In this document: in pieces, positions 14,740-23,156 of the stretch
Layout: every line of letters starts with the position of its first letter
Position numbering within the stretch: position 1 is the first letter of the stretch
NCBI GenBank assembly: GCA_003501565.1
Contig: DNPC01000770.1
Span: 927 to 24,082, forward strand
Reading direction: 5' to 3'
DNA length: 23,156 nt
Source of the DNA: Planctomycetaceae bacterium
GTDB lineage: Bacteria; Planctomycetota; Planctomycetia; Pirellulales; Pirellulaceae
Made by a program: the position numbers and the translations under genes
Notes under the pieces: generated by a model
What the model was told of the DNA's origin: nothing
Database searches by the model: none
Seen by the model: the letters and a program-made list of their open reading frames with translations, nothing else

Positions 14740-15786
14740 GTGCAGCTCTTCGATTTTACACACTTTCGCGCCCTGCGATCTGCATGTAAGAATGAGTCGC
14801 CTCGGTGGTGCCTCATTGTCGTCTGCTTGACAGCTACATTGGTCACGGCAAACGCATTAGCGTTCGTCCTGCTGACCAACAGCGATACAAACGTTGGCTA
14901 CGCGGTCGTCAGCAAGAAATGGGCACTCGCCTCCTCCGACAAGACACAGTCAGATGTGCTCATTGTTGGCGACTCGAGTGGCGACCAGGGGATTGATCCG
15001 GAAGCGTTTGAAAGTTTATCGGGGCTAACAGCCCTGAATCTGTGCACGTTCGGTGACTTACTGACCGTGGACGATCTTTGGCTGCTTGAGCGAAGAATCC
15101 TCGAGGGTGCAGCACCGAAGCATGTCATTATGATCCACGTCTATGACATGTGGCATCGCGTGGATCCAAATTTGGCAGCCTTGAGACAAGCTCCCTTGTC
15201 GTGGAGCCAATGGGACCAACACACAGAAATTATCCCTCTCGGAACTGCCTGGAAGCTGCGGGTGCTGCTGGACCGGTATGTCCCGCTGCTCTCCCGTCGC
15301 GACTCGCTCAGGCAGATACTCCTGCGTGGCGGTTTGATGCAGCCGGAGACTACGTTTACTCCCCGTGGCTTTCGCCCCGTCTCCAAGGTCAACCAGGAGC
15401 GAACGCGCAAGGATCGCACGCAGCATCTGGCATTCCTCGGGGCCAATACCTTCCACCCTTCAGCAGTGAACGAGGCGGCACTCGAGAGAGTCCTCTCCCT
15501 TTGTGAAGAGCATTCAATTCAATTCTGGCTCTTTAACTCTCCGGTTGAAGCAGAGTTGGCGAGATCGCCGCTGTTTCGGGATTATCACCGTGAGGTCATC
15601 GACTGGCTCGAAGAACAGGTGCGCGACTTTCCGAATGCCACAGTCAATCGAGAACTGTATACCGTATCGATCGAACACTGCGAGAGAGTCGACCATATCG
15701 ATACGACGGCGGCATCAGAGTACACAGCCTTTGTTTCAGAGAGGGTATTTTCACAGTCACCCACCGACAGGCTCCCTGCGAAATAA
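14740..15786 (+). CDS. Membrane-anchored SGNH-like protein, candidate O-acetylation partner of the MBOAT protein
   Basis: This 348-residue protein starts at a GTG. It has a basic N-terminal tail, one hydrophobic helix (about 24-45) and an extracytoplasmic domain. That domain contains LIVGDSSGDQGI (74-85), matching the GDS nucleophile block of SGNH/AlgJ/DltD-like proteins, with Ser79 the candidate nucleophile. Near the end Asp318-His319 lies in RVDHIDTTAASEY, where the catalytic Asp-x-x-His pair is expected. The canonical Asp three residues before His is an Arg, so the catalytic block looks atypical. The gene ends four bases before the MBOAT gene. An SGNH-like protein paired with an MBOAT is the usual arrangement for periplasmic polysaccharide O-acetylation. 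No better start was found: nearby ATGs are out of frame. Confidence 0.68.
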   Translation: MQLFDFTHFRALRSACKNESPRWCLIVVCLTATLVTANALAFVLLTNSDTNVGYAVVSKKWALASSDKTQSDVLIVGDSSGDQGIDPEAFESLSGLTALNLCTFGDLLTVDDLWLLERRILEGAAPKHVIMIHVYDMWHRVDPNLAALRQAPLSWSQWDQHTEIIPLGTAWKLRVLLDRYVPLLSRRDSLRQILLRGGLMQPETTFTPRGFRPVSKVNQERTRKDRTQHLAFLGANTFHPSAVNEAALERVLSLCEEHSIQFWLFNSPVEAELARSPLFRDYHREVIDWLEEQVRDFPNATVNRELYTVSIEHCERVDHIDTTAASEYTAFVSERVFSQSPTDRLPAK

Positions 15787-15789
15787 CCC

Positions 15790-17205
15790 GTGCTCTTTAA
15801 CTCACTCGAATTCGTCCTGTTCTTCGCACTGGTTTATGGCCTGTACATCGTCTTTGTCCACCGCGCTCAGAATGTGCTGCTGCTAGTCGCCAGTTACGTC
15901 TTTTACGGCTGGTGGGACTGGCGATTTCTCGGGTTGATCCTGGCCTCCACGATCGTGGACTTCGTGTGCGGCATAAAAATCGGGGCAACAGAAGCCGCGC
16001 CTCGACGCAGACTCTGGCTCTGGGTCAGCATGACATCCAACCTGGGTGTCCTCGGCTTCTTTAAGTATTTCAACTTCTTCGCGGAATCCCTTGATCGTGC
16101 TCTTGCACCTCTTGGGATGCATGCCGACTGGACATTCGCCACCATCATTCTGCCGGTAGGCATCAGCTTCTACACGTTTCAGACGATGAGCTACACCATC
16201 GACGTCTATCGTCGTGAGATGAAGCCAACGCATGACTTCCTGAATTTTGCGGTGTTTGTCTCCTACTTTCCGCAATTGGTGGCAGGTCCTATTGAACGCG
16301 CCCGGGTACTGCTGCCACAGATTGAACGGCCAAGAAGAATTCGTTACCAGCAACTGCGAGACGGGTTCCGCCTGATTCTGGTTGGCTACATCCTGAAACT
16401 GGTCGTTGCTGAAAACATGGCACCCTTCACGCGCAGCCTCTTCAATCAGCCGGAACATCACCACGGGCTCAACGTTCTGTTTGGGCTGTACGCCGCCGCG
16501 TTCCAGATATTCGGTGACTTTGCCGGCTACACGAATATCGCTCGTGGCATCAGCAAGCTGATGGGGATCGAACTCATGCGAAACTTCGATCAGCCGTACT
16601 TTGCCACCAATCCCAGTGATTTCTGGAGGCGCTGGCACATTAGCCTGAGCACATGGCTCCGAGACTATCTCTACATTTCCCTGGGTGGTAATCGCGGTGG
16701 ACAACTCATCCTCTATCGCAACCTGATGATCACCATGGTCCTCGGCGGATTGTGGCATGGGGCCGCACTCAATTTCGTCGCCTGGGGCGTCTTCCACGGA
16801 ACGATCCTCATCCTCCACCGAATCATGAAACCGACTCTGGACACCTGGAGCGATCGCTTACCCCTGAACAGACCAATCTTCAAAACGACGCTGATGATTC
16901 TGTTCTTTCATGTCACCTGCCTCGGCTGGATGCTGTTCTTTGTCAAACGACTTTCCCACGTAAAGACCCTTCTCATCAACCTGTTTCAGTCCGTCGAGCC
17001 TGTCGATATCACTCTCCTCGTGGTCGTTGGTTTGTTCGGAGGGATGGCACTGATGATGGATATCCTGCGGGAGCGGCACCCGACTGACGAAGAGCCGGTC
17101 ATCAGTTCCCGCGGCGGTCGCCTGGTCGCTTACTGCGCCGGCGTGGCCGTCTTGATGATGTTTGGGGCATTCCAAAGCTCAGAATTCATCTACTTCCAGT
17201 TTTAG
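15790..17205 (+). CDS. MBOAT-family polysaccharide O-acyltransferase (AlgI-like)
   Basis: This multi-pass membrane protein of 471 residues is the usual size for AlgI/DltB-type enzymes, which relay acetyl groups across the inner membrane to modify a polysaccharide. It shows the typical start LFNSLEFVLFF, the conserved YFPQLVAGPIER (159-170), FWRRWHISLSTWLRDYLY (278-295) and LWHGAALNFVAWG (321-333). His323 is the predicted catalytic residue. About ten hydrophobic segments are visible. The GTG start lies three bases after the stop of the SGNH-like gene. That partner may transfer the acetyl group to the glycan outside the membrane, as AlgJ or PatB-like proteins do. The family assignment is firm; the acetylated sugar is unknown. 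Confidence 0.94.
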   Translation: MLFNSLEFVLFFALVYGLYIVFVHRAQNVLLLVASYVFYGWWDWRFLGLILASTIVDFVCGIKIGATEAAPRRRLWLWVSMTSNLGVLGFFKYFNFFAESLDRALAPLGMHADWTFATIILPVGISFYTFQTMSYTIDVYRREMKPTHDFLNFAVFVSYFPQLVAGPIERARVLLPQIERPRRIRYQQLRDGFRLILVGYILKLVVAENMAPFTRSLFNQPEHHHGLNVLFGLYAAAFQIFGDFAGYTNIARGISKLMGIELMRNFDQPYFATNPSDFWRRWHISLSTWLRDYLYISLGGNRGGQLILYRNLMITMVLGGLWHGAALNFVAWGVFHGTILILHRIMKPTLDTWSDRLPLNRPIFKTTLMILFFHVTCLGWMLFFVKRLSHVKTLLINLFQSVEPVDITLLVVVGLFGGMALMMDILRERHPTDEEPVISSRGGRLVAYCAGVAVLMMFGAFQSSEFIYFQF

Positions 17206-17229
17206 GGCTGCTGCCACACAAACGACTTC

Positions 17230-18465
17230 ATGCGAATTGCCTTTATCACGCCCGAGTATCCTACGGAAGAGACCTACAGCGGCGGTCTGGCCAATTACCT
17301 TGGCAGAATGACAACAGCTCTGGCGGATCAGGGGCATGATGTCCATCTCTTCACCAAGTCGTTCGAAGCGAACGAGCAGTTTGAGTACCGGGGAGTGACG
17401 GTACATCGCGTCATTCCTCTTTGGGACACAAAGATGCGGATCGACCGTATCGACCGGCTCACTCCTCGCTCACTGTACGCCCCCTATCAGGACTTGAAAG
17501 CCGCCTGGAGTCTGTGGCGGCGATTCAAAACCGAACACAAACACCAATCATTTGACATCGTCCAGGTCGCGAATGTTCTTGCCGTGGGGTGGTACTTTAA
17601 CAGACTCCGAGACGTTCCCGTGGTTACCCGCCTGTCGAGCTACCGCCCCGCCTGGGATCGCGCATATGGAGTTGAAGAAACTCGCAGTGTGAGACTACGC
17701 TGGTGGATGGAACGCAAAGCCATTGAACGCATTCAACACACGTACGCCCCCACACATTTTGTAGCTCGATTGACGGAGGAGAATTACAACGTCTCAAACG
17801 TCAAGGTCATTGAAACACCGTTCTACCATGAGGAACCTGATTCCGACACCAGCGTTTTCGACGAACACCTCAGCGGGAAGCGCTATGTTCTGTACTTTGG
17901 TCGCCAAACGCAGATGAAAGGCGTCCACCGGTTGGCCGAAGCGCTCCCGAAAGTGATGTCGGACTTTCCCGATGTTCATGCCGTATTCGTAGGAAACAGC
18001 GGCAAGGCGCCAAGTGGACCCGGCATGCATGAATATATCAGCGAACTACTGCGGGAATATCGCGATCGTCTGGTGATACTGGACTCGATGCGACACGATC
18101 GACTCTATCCCATTGTCCAGAACGCCGAGATCGTTGCCCTACCGTCCCTGATTGACAATCTTCCCAATACCTGTCTTGAGGCGATGGCTCTCAGTCGGAC
18201 CGTCGTCGCGACGAGCGGAACATGCTTCGAGCAACTGATTGCGCACGGCGAGTCCGGAATACTCGTGAAGCCCGACTGTGCCGAAGCGCTCACCGAAGGC
18301 CTTAAGCAAGCGCTTCGCCTAAGCACCGAAGAACGGATCTCCATGGGAGAAAGGGCGAAGTCGCGAATTGCCGATTTACACCCTGACCTCAAGGTGCCGG
18401 AACTAACGCGCTACTTTGAAACTCTCGCATCAACTGGCAACCTCAGCCCGTCCGTCACACCATAA
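17230..18465 (+). CDS. GT4-family glycosyltransferase
   Basis: This is a 411-residue GT-B enzyme. The N-terminus MRIAFITPEYPTEETYSGGL leads into the acceptor loop GGLANYLG (18-25). The donor domain contains LYFGRQTQMKGVHRL (221-235), AVFVGNSG (251-258) and SLIDNLPNTCLEAMALS across 306-322. There the E-x7-E pair is represented by Asp309-x7-Glu317, and the catalytic Lys/Arg region is QTQMKG. The start ATG is 24 bases after the MBOAT stop. Together with the two following GT2 genes it likely builds part of the repeat or side chain. The donor is unknown. Confidence 0.9.
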   Translation: MRIAFITPEYPTEETYSGGLANYLGRMTTALADQGHDVHLFTKSFEANEQFEYRGVTVHRVIPLWDTKMRIDRIDRLTPRSLYAPYQDLKAAWSLWRRFKTEHKHQSFDIVQVANVLAVGWYFNRLRDVPVVTRLSSYRPAWDRAYGVEETRSVRLRWWMERKAIERIQHTYAPTHFVARLTEENYNVSNVKVIETPFYHEEPDSDTSVFDEHLSGKRYVLYFGRQTQMKGVHRLAEALPKVMSDFPDVHAVFVGNSGKAPSGPGMHEYISELLREYRDRLVILDSMRHDRLYPIVQNAEIVALPSLIDNLPNTCLEAMALSRTVVATSGTCFEQLIAHGESGILVKPDCAEALTEGLKQALRLSTEERISMGERAKSRIADLHPDLKVPELTRYFETLASTGNLSPSVTP

Positions 18466-18523
18466 CTCATGTTGAGTTCAGTGCCCACGCGAAAGATCAC
18501 GCTGCCAATCAGGCCACCAGTTG

Positions 18524-19507
18524 ATGGAACGTAATCAAGACACAGGTAATGGCAAGGCAGACTCGATGTCACCCCTTGTTGTCTTTGTAGTGGTCACTTA
18601 CAACGCCAGCCGCTGGATACGTAAGTGTCTGTCTTCTGCGCAGAATCAGTCCGGCGTCACCACTGCCATCATCGTCATCGACAACCGGTCCGACGACGAC
18701 ACATCAGACATCGTCCGCACCGAGTTTCCAGAGGCAAGGCTGACCATCAATAAGGAAAACAAGGGATTCGGACAAGCCAATAACCAGGGCATCTCTCTGG
18801 CAATTCAGATGGGAGCGGACTATGTCTTTCTGTTGAACCAGGATGCGTGGATTGACCAACACTGCTCGAGAATCCTCGCGGCGGCAGGGCGAACAGCGAA
18901 GTCACCCGGCGTACTGAGTCCTATGCACATGGAGTACGAAGGCTCACGCCCCCACTCATGTATGGCAACGTATCTGCAGCGGAATCCGAGCGATATTCCC
19001 GCAGGTGAAGTGATCAACATCCCGTTTGTGCCTGCAGCGCTGTGGATGATCCCGGCATTGGTTATGCGTCGGGCTGGAGGCTTTGACCCTGTCTACTTCA
19101 TGTACGGTGAAGACGATGACCTTGCCAAGCGGATTCGCGGTGACGGCGGGGAGGTCCTCGTCGTCGCAGATGCACGAGGCTACCACGCTGAAAAGCAGGG
19201 AAGTCCGCCTTTGCGACGCCTGGCCGCCAAACACTACTCAGAATCCTGCGCCTTGCTCAGGTTCAGCGGGCACCCTGTCATCCGTAGATACGGAGGATGG
19301 TTCGTTCAGGAGTTGCGAAGTCTGCTGAATTCTCTTGCACGACTCAGGTTTCGGCAGTTCGTTGCTCGTGTGATGGCGCTCGCCTGGGTCATTCGTAATG
19401 TATCGACGATCGAATCATCAAAACGAACCCTGGCTAACTCGCCCGGCCCGTTTCTTTCCATTCGCAAGAACCCGTCGGACTACAAGAACGTCACAGCGGC
19501 GTCATAA
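18524..19507 (+). CDS. GT2-family glycosyltransferase (rhamnosyltransferase-like)
   Basis: This is a 327-residue GT-A inverting enzyme. FVVVTYNASRW (21-31) opens the fold, with VIDNRSDDDT (51-60), KGFGQANNQGI (80-90) and the DxD-region LLNQDAW (103-109). The acceptor/catalytic segment GGFDPVYFMYGEDDDLA (185-201) is typical of the rhamnosyltransferase-like GT2 branch. The TTG at 18521 just ahead of ATG 18524 is less likely, and a downstream ATG at 18566 would start right at the fold and is also possible. Given GDP-deoxyhexose genes upstream, a fucose or rhamnose donor is plausible but unproven. A second GT2 gene follows after only nine bases. Confidence 0.88.
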   Translation: MERNQDTGNGKADSMSPLVVFVVVTYNASRWIRKCLSSAQNQSGVTTAIIVIDNRSDDDTSDIVRTEFPEARLTINKENKGFGQANNQGISLAIQMGADYVFLLNQDAWIDQHCSRILAAAGRTAKSPGVLSPMHMEYEGSRPHSCMATYLQRNPSDIPAGEVINIPFVPAALWMIPALVMRRAGGFDPVYFMYGEDDDLAKRIRGDGGEVLVVADARGYHAEKQGSPPLRRLAAKHYSESCALLRFSGHPVIRRYGGWFVQELRSLLNSLARLRFRQFVARVMALAWVIRNVSTIESSKRTLANSPGPFLSIRKNPSDYKNVTAAS

Positions 19508-19516
19508 AGAGTAACC

Positions 19517-20449
19517 GTGGACACGACCTCCAGACGCGGCCCACTGGTCAGCATTCTCATCCCTTGCTACAACGCCGAACGCTTTGTAGCAGATGCTGTT
19601 AACAGTGCACTCAACCAAACGCACGACAACATCGAAGTGGTCGTCATCGATGATGGGTCCCGAGATTCCTCCCGGGAGGTCCTCAAGTCGTTTGGAGACA
19701 GAATCATCTTCGAGGCTGGACCAAACCAGGGTGCATGCGCTGCGCGAAACAGAGCTTTTGAGCTTTGCTCAGGTGAGTACATTCAGTATCTGGACTCCGA
19801 TGACAAGCTCGCCGTAAATAAAATTGACAGCCAGTTGCCTGCACTGGAAACTGGCGACTCAGATATTTCACTCTGCAAGATTGGCCTATTCGGCGACGAG
19901 AAAGGTGAACGTCAGGAGAAGCGACAGCACCCACACCCGGTCGGCGACGCACTCGAGTACTTCCTGAACCACCCGATACAGACTGCTGCACCTCTGATGC
20001 ACAGAACATGGGTCGAGAAAAGCGGCGGCTTTCGAAAAGGACTCAAACGTGGGCAAGAGGCCGATTTCCACCGCCGCTTAGGAGCCCTCGGCCCCAGACT
20101 TTCCATGGTCGACCAGATTCTTGTTTGGGTGCGCATGCATGATGGTCCCCGCATCACTCACAAAGCAGTTGACCCGCACCAGACCGTTGAAGTGTGGCTC
20201 AGTCTCGTTGAGGCGATTGCAGCATCCGCGGCATGGAATGAGGACCGCCGCTACACGATCGCGAAGTCACTCCTCGACGCCTCCCGAAGCCTGTACGCAC
20301 AAGGAGGCGAGGCACTTGCGATTGAGGGCATTGAGACGGCCGTTGAAATTTGTCCACGCGTGCTCGACTGCGATCGGCTCTCGAGGAGAGTTCTCACAGC
20401 CATCTTTGGACCGATCAAGGCAGAGCGATTCATACGAGCCGTCCGATAG
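19517..20449 (+). CDS. GT2-family glycosyltransferase
   Basis: This is a 310-residue GT-A enzyme starting with GTG. The hallmark motifs are VSILIPCYNAERF (11-23), VVVIDDGSRD (41-50), GACAARNRAF (72-81) and YLDSDD (91-96), the last carrying the metal-binding DxD. Residues 150-215 contain HRTWVEKSGGF and GQEADFHRRL in place of the common ED catalytic segment. The C-terminal 80 residues look helical and resemble no named domain. It follows the other GT2 gene by nine bases, but their motifs differ in detail, so they are not a recent duplication. Predicted to extend the same glycan. Confidence 0.9.
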   Translation: MDTTSRRGPLVSILIPCYNAERFVADAVNSALNQTHDNIEVVVIDDGSRDSSREVLKSFGDRIIFEAGPNQGACAARNRAFELCSGEYIQYLDSDDKLAVNKIDSQLPALETGDSDISLCKIGLFGDEKGERQEKRQHPHPVGDALEYFLNHPIQTAAPLMHRTWVEKSGGFRKGLKRGQEADFHRRLGALGPRLSMVDQILVWVRMHDGPRITHKAVDPHQTVEVWLSLVEAIAASAAWNEDRRYTIAKSLLDASRSLYAQGGEALAIEGIETAVEICPRVLDCDRLSRRVLTAIFGPIKAERFIRAVR

Positions 20450-20570
20450 CCCAGTCTCGGGCGTGCAGCGCGCCTCAGCCTTCTGTGAACTTCCTGATCT
20501 ATCAAGATGAAGTGCGTGCATTGAGATCGAGCTTGCCCTGTGGACACCTCGTCCAGCCAAATTACAACCG

Positions 20571-21974
20571 ATGAAACCACTCACACCATACATTGCCATC
20601 TCCGGCGCCTTTGAACGAGACAATTTCGGAGATCTTCTCTTCGGAATTGTGACGGAGAAATTGCTCCACCCCATGCCAGTTGTGCGGGTTGGACTGCACT
20701 CAAGATCATTGGAGGAGTTTGGCAGCCCGAGTGTCTATTCTACGAGAGCGCTTACCCAATTCGCGAAGGCACATCCACCAACGGCATTCTTATGTGTTGG
20801 CGGTGAGCTGTTTATGGCCGATCCACAGAATGGAATGCGATTCAACACTCCTCCAGATCTATATCAAGCATACATGCGGTTGTTGCCACCAAACCGGCGC
20901 AGGTACACCGAAATGGCATCGGGAAGAGCGAGTGGCCTCGCCTATGTTCCATGGAGCGACTTAAACTTTCACTTTCCGCAGGAAATTCCCATTCTGCTCA
21001 ATTCCTGCGGAGGATCGTCACTGGCTGATGACCCTGCTTTGACTTCGCAGGTGCTCTCCTATCTTTCCGACGTTAACTTCCTGTCTGTCCGGGATCAGCG
21101 GACGTTGGATTCACTGCAGAGCGACGATCGCTGCCGGCTTGCTCCCGACGTCGTGACGCTCATTGATGAAACATGCAACGAAGAAGTATCTGCAGCGAAG
21201 CACGATCTCTTGAAGGAGAACGATCTCCTGTCACAGCCTTACCTAATATTTCAGGCCAAGGATCGCTATCTGAATGAGCCATCTTCTGCCGCCCAGGCAA
21301 TTTGTTCAGTGGCGAATAAGTACCGCCTGAACGTCGTATTCCAACCAGCAGGCCTTGCGTCAGGCCACGACAGCTTTGAGGCAATGGAACAACTCGGTGT
21401 CCTTGTCAATAACGGCCTGGTCAATACGACATCTTATGTACAGCGTAATCGTAACGTATTCTGTCAGGTCGCTGCCTTGGCTAACGCCAGCCTTGTTATC
21501 GCTTCAAGTCTTCATTGCCGCATTATTGCCGCCGCTTACGCGGTTCCCAGGGTAACGATTTCAAACGGGAAAGTTGCTGCATACATAAACACATGGGAAA
21601 GTGATCTTGGCATGAAGACCTATGCCCTCGCAGACATTCCGAAAGCAGTAGACACGGCGTTGTCATTCCCGCACGATGTTTGGAATATGCTGCGCAATAC
21701 CCAGGTCGAACTTGCCAAGAAGAACTTTGCTTCGTTGCGAGCACATTTGCCACCGAGGACATATACCGATGCTGTCAACGCCCCGCTTTCAACGATCAAA
21801 GAGTCTCTGTTACTGCTCGAATCGGAACTATTGAGACGCGACTTGCTGTCCCACGTGGTAGCGTCTGAGTCGGAGGGAGATCGAAGACTGTGGCGGACCA
21901 AGTCACGTCTAAGACCATACTGGCAGCGATTAAGGCGGTTTCTTCAGCCTCGTCAACGATCCAACAGTCGATAA
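20571..21974 (+). CDS. Polysaccharide pyruvyl transferase-like protein
   Basis: This 467-residue protein resembles the CsaB/polysaccharide pyruvyl transferase family, which adds ketal-linked pyruvate from phosphoenolpyruvate to sugars. The evidence is an N-terminal strand and Gly-Asp motif ISGAFERDNFGDLLFGIV (10-27), then FLCVGGELFM (73-82), FLSVRDQRTL (170-179), LAPDVV (190-195) and the most diagnostic segment, SLVIASSLHCRIIAAAYAVP (307-326). A C-terminal extension of about 70 residues has a leucine-rich helix and a strongly basic end (RLRPYWQRLRRFLQPRQR), perhaps for membrane contact. A 121-base gap upstream shows no clear signal. The family call is good, but some members of this fold do not use pyruvate, so the reaction is a prediction. 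Confidence 0.8.
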   Translation: MKPLTPYIAISGAFERDNFGDLLFGIVTEKLLHPMPVVRVGLHSRSLEEFGSPSVYSTRALTQFAKAHPPTAFLCVGGELFMADPQNGMRFNTPPDLYQAYMRLLPPNRRRYTEMASGRASGLAYVPWSDLNFHFPQEIPILLNSCGGSSLADDPALTSQVLSYLSDVNFLSVRDQRTLDSLQSDDRCRLAPDVVTLIDETCNEEVSAAKHDLLKENDLLSQPYLIFQAKDRYLNEPSSAAQAICSVANKYRLNVVFQPAGLASGHDSFEAMEQLGVLVNNGLVNTTSYVQRNRNVFCQVAALANASLVIASSLHCRIIAAAYAVPRVTISNGKVAAYINTWESDLGMKTYALADIPKAVDTALSFPHDVWNMLRNTQVELAKKNFASLRAHLPPRTYTDAVNAPLSTIKESLLLLESELLRRDLLSHVVASESEGDRRLWRTKSRLRPYWQRLRRFLQPRQRSNSR

Positions 21975-22060
21975 GGTGCACGAATTTTGTCCCCCCGGCC
22001 AGCCCGTTGGCACCAGGCCCCGCAGGCACGAAATATTGGTTAGTACAGGACTTACAGTAA

Positions 22061-22948
22061 ATGCTGGGTAGACTCGCCTACCAATTCCGCAGCACATTGA
22101 AGCATGGCGTAAGCACAGCCTGGTACCGTGATGTAGTGCGCAAGAGAATATTGAAGTCGAGTCCGATTGAAGCGAATGACAATTCGGATTGCGAAATCCA
22201 CGTCATGACGTCAGATTCAGACTGGCTGAACCTGATGTGGGCACTGAAGTCTTTCTATCACGCTTCGGAAAGACAATATGCGCTGTGCATCCATGACGAT
22301 GGAACACTGTCAGCCGAGGCCAGGGATTCGCTCCGGCAACATTTCCCTCAGGCGCGGCTGCTTGACCGCAGTACGGCCGAACAGGACGTTCTCAACTCGC
22401 TCCAGACACGCCCACGCTGCCACGAATTCCGCAGCAGCAATCACCTTTCCCCCAAGGTGTTTGACTTTCGGCATTACCTCAACGCTGACCGGATGTTGCT
22501 CCTGGACAGCGATGTCTTATTCTTTCGAGAACCGAGCGCACTCCTCAGCCGAATCGAAGATGACGGATACCGGCTGAACAGCGTCAACGCGGATGTGGAT
22601 TCTGCCTACACGGTTGACCCCAATGACATTCAAGAGCGTTTTGGGTTTGAACTGGTGGGGCGATTCAACTCAGGTCTGGGCGTCATCCACAAAGACTCTC
22701 TCAACTTAGACTGGATTGAGGAATTCCTCGGAGTGCCCGGGATCGTAGGTCACTTCTGGCGTATCGAGCAAACACTGTACGCCCTGTGCAGTTGTCGATA
22801 TGGCGTCGAGCTTCTGCCCGACACTTATGATGTTTTCCTTGAGGGGCCACTCAAGGAAAGACAATCCCGGCACTATGTCGGGCCGATCCGCCACCTCATG
22901 TATTCTGAAGGCATCAGGCAACTCGCCAGGGTCAGCCAGCAGTGGTAA
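22061..22948 (+). CDS. GT8-like GT-A glycosyltransferase
   Basis: This 295-residue protein has an N-terminal basic amphipathic lead. A GT-A core follows, with EIHVMTSDSDWLNLMWALKS (45-64), the metal-binding DxD in MLLLDSDVLFF (145-155) and RFNSGLGVIHK (201-211), the acceptor-side segment seen in GT8 and similar retaining enzymes. HLSPKVFDFRHYL (128-140) fits the same family plan. No membrane segment is obvious, but the first 30 residues may associate with the membrane. The next gene starts inside its 3' end, overlapping seven bases. A role in glycan assembly is likely; the donor is unknown. Confidence 0.75.
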   Translation: MLGRLAYQFRSTLKHGVSTAWYRDVVRKRILKSSPIEANDNSDCEIHVMTSDSDWLNLMWALKSFYHASERQYALCIHDDGTLSAEARDSLRQHFPQARLLDRSTAEQDVLNSLQTRPRCHEFRSSNHLSPKVFDFRHYLNADRMLLLDSDVLFFREPSALLSRIEDDGYRLNSVNADVDSAYTVDPNDIQERFGFELVGRFNSGLGVIHKDSLNLDWIEEFLGVPGIVGHFWRIEQTLYALCSCRYGVELLPDTYDVFLEGPLKERQSRHYVGPIRHLMYSEGIRQLARVSQQW

Positions 22949-23156
22949 CACGAGAAAAGATCGCATCGGAAAGTGCGGAGAAAGACGCCTCTCGTCATGT
23001 CGTGCACCTGCCGGTCTATGAAGAGAACGCCTACCAGCCCAATATCATGGAGGCTCAGGAAGCCCTCGGCTGGCGCGTCACGCATGGCGGAGCAGGGGGC
23101 AACTTTCTGAGAACAGCACTCAGGGTCTGGAAGCCGGACATCCTGCACCTGCATTG
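22942..23156 (+). CDS. GT4-like glycosyltransferase, N-terminal fragment (runs off the window)
   Basis: An open frame from GTG 22942 continues to the right edge without a stop, giving about 71 residues. After a hydrophilic lead it reads VVHLPVYEENAYQPNIMEAQ, GWRVTHGGAGGNFLRTAL and ends WKPDILHLH. This pattern is the usual N-terminal Rossmann half of a GT4-type glycosyltransferase, with the acceptor loop GGAGGNF and the strand DILHLH(W). It overlaps the preceding gene by seven bases; a later GTG near 23002 is an alternative start. The frame was judged from the translated motifs, and only this short piece can be seen. Confidence 0.68.
   Translation, partial: MVTREKIASESAEKDASRHVVHLPVYEENAYQPNIMEAQEALGWRVTHGGAGGNFLRTALRVWKPDILHLH

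Noticed and set aside
15883..16818. 311-residue minus-strand frame
   Set aside because: It is the antisense of the MBOAT gene, whose motifs are unambiguous on the plus strand.
1..23156. tRNA or rRNA genes, CRISPR arrays, insertion sequences or integrase genes
   Set aside because: None was seen on reading; there are no repeat-spacer patterns, transposase motifs or recognisable RNA genes in this window.

Overview
The window is one long, entirely plus-strand surface-polysaccharide locus of about 20 genes. It opens inside a tyrosine-kinase-type capsule assembly gene and ends inside a glycosyltransferase gene, so the cluster continues on both sides. The organism is probably a planctomycete. This is inferred from an EpsI/DUF3485-like protein of the style that accompanies planctomycete exosortases, from moderately GC-rich DNA, from many GTG starts, and from the scarcity of clear Shine-Dalgarno sequences. 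No 16S rRNA or other taxonomic marker is present, so this remains an inference.

Layout: (1) 3-941, the C-terminal half of a Wzc/CpsD-like BY-kinase with a tyrosine-rich tail, closed by a strong intrinsic terminator. (2) 1018-4111, GDP-sugar supply: GDP-L-fucose synthase (fcl), GDP-mannose 4,6-dehydratase (gmd), a second intrinsic terminator, and a diverged second gmd-like dehydratase. (3) 4118-4888, a membrane-anchored EpsI-like protein, followed by about 470 bases with no convincing gene. (4) 5358-7585, an ABC-2 polysaccharide exporter: permease (Wzm type) and ATPase with a C-terminal carbohydrate-recognition domain (Wzt type). (5) 7561-14697, alternating FkbM-type methyltransferases (three) and glycosyltransferases (HlpA-like GT-A, Cys-cluster GT4, unassigned GT-A candidate, GT4). 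(6) 14740-17205, an O-acetylation pair: an SGNH-like membrane protein and an MBOAT acyltransferase. (7) 17230-23156, GT4, two GT2, a polysaccharide pyruvyl transferase-like protein, a GT8-like GT-A enzyme and the start of another GT4-like protein.

Read together, the genes would make GDP-deoxyhexoses (GDP-L-fucose and possibly a second 6-deoxyhexose), assemble them into a repeat or oligosaccharide with up to nine glycosyltransferases, and decorate it by methylation, O-acetylation and pyruvylation. Export would be through the Wzm/Wzt-like ABC transporter. Neither a chain-initiating phosphoglycosyltransferase nor a Wzx flippase or Wzy polymerase is seen in the window. A BY-kinase, usually part of Wzx/Wzy systems, therefore sits in the same locus as an ABC exporter. 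The most unusual aspects are the two intrinsic terminators placed just ahead of start codons inside the locus, the diverged gmd duplicate, the EpsI-like protein with no exosortase in view, and the dense set of decorating enzymes.
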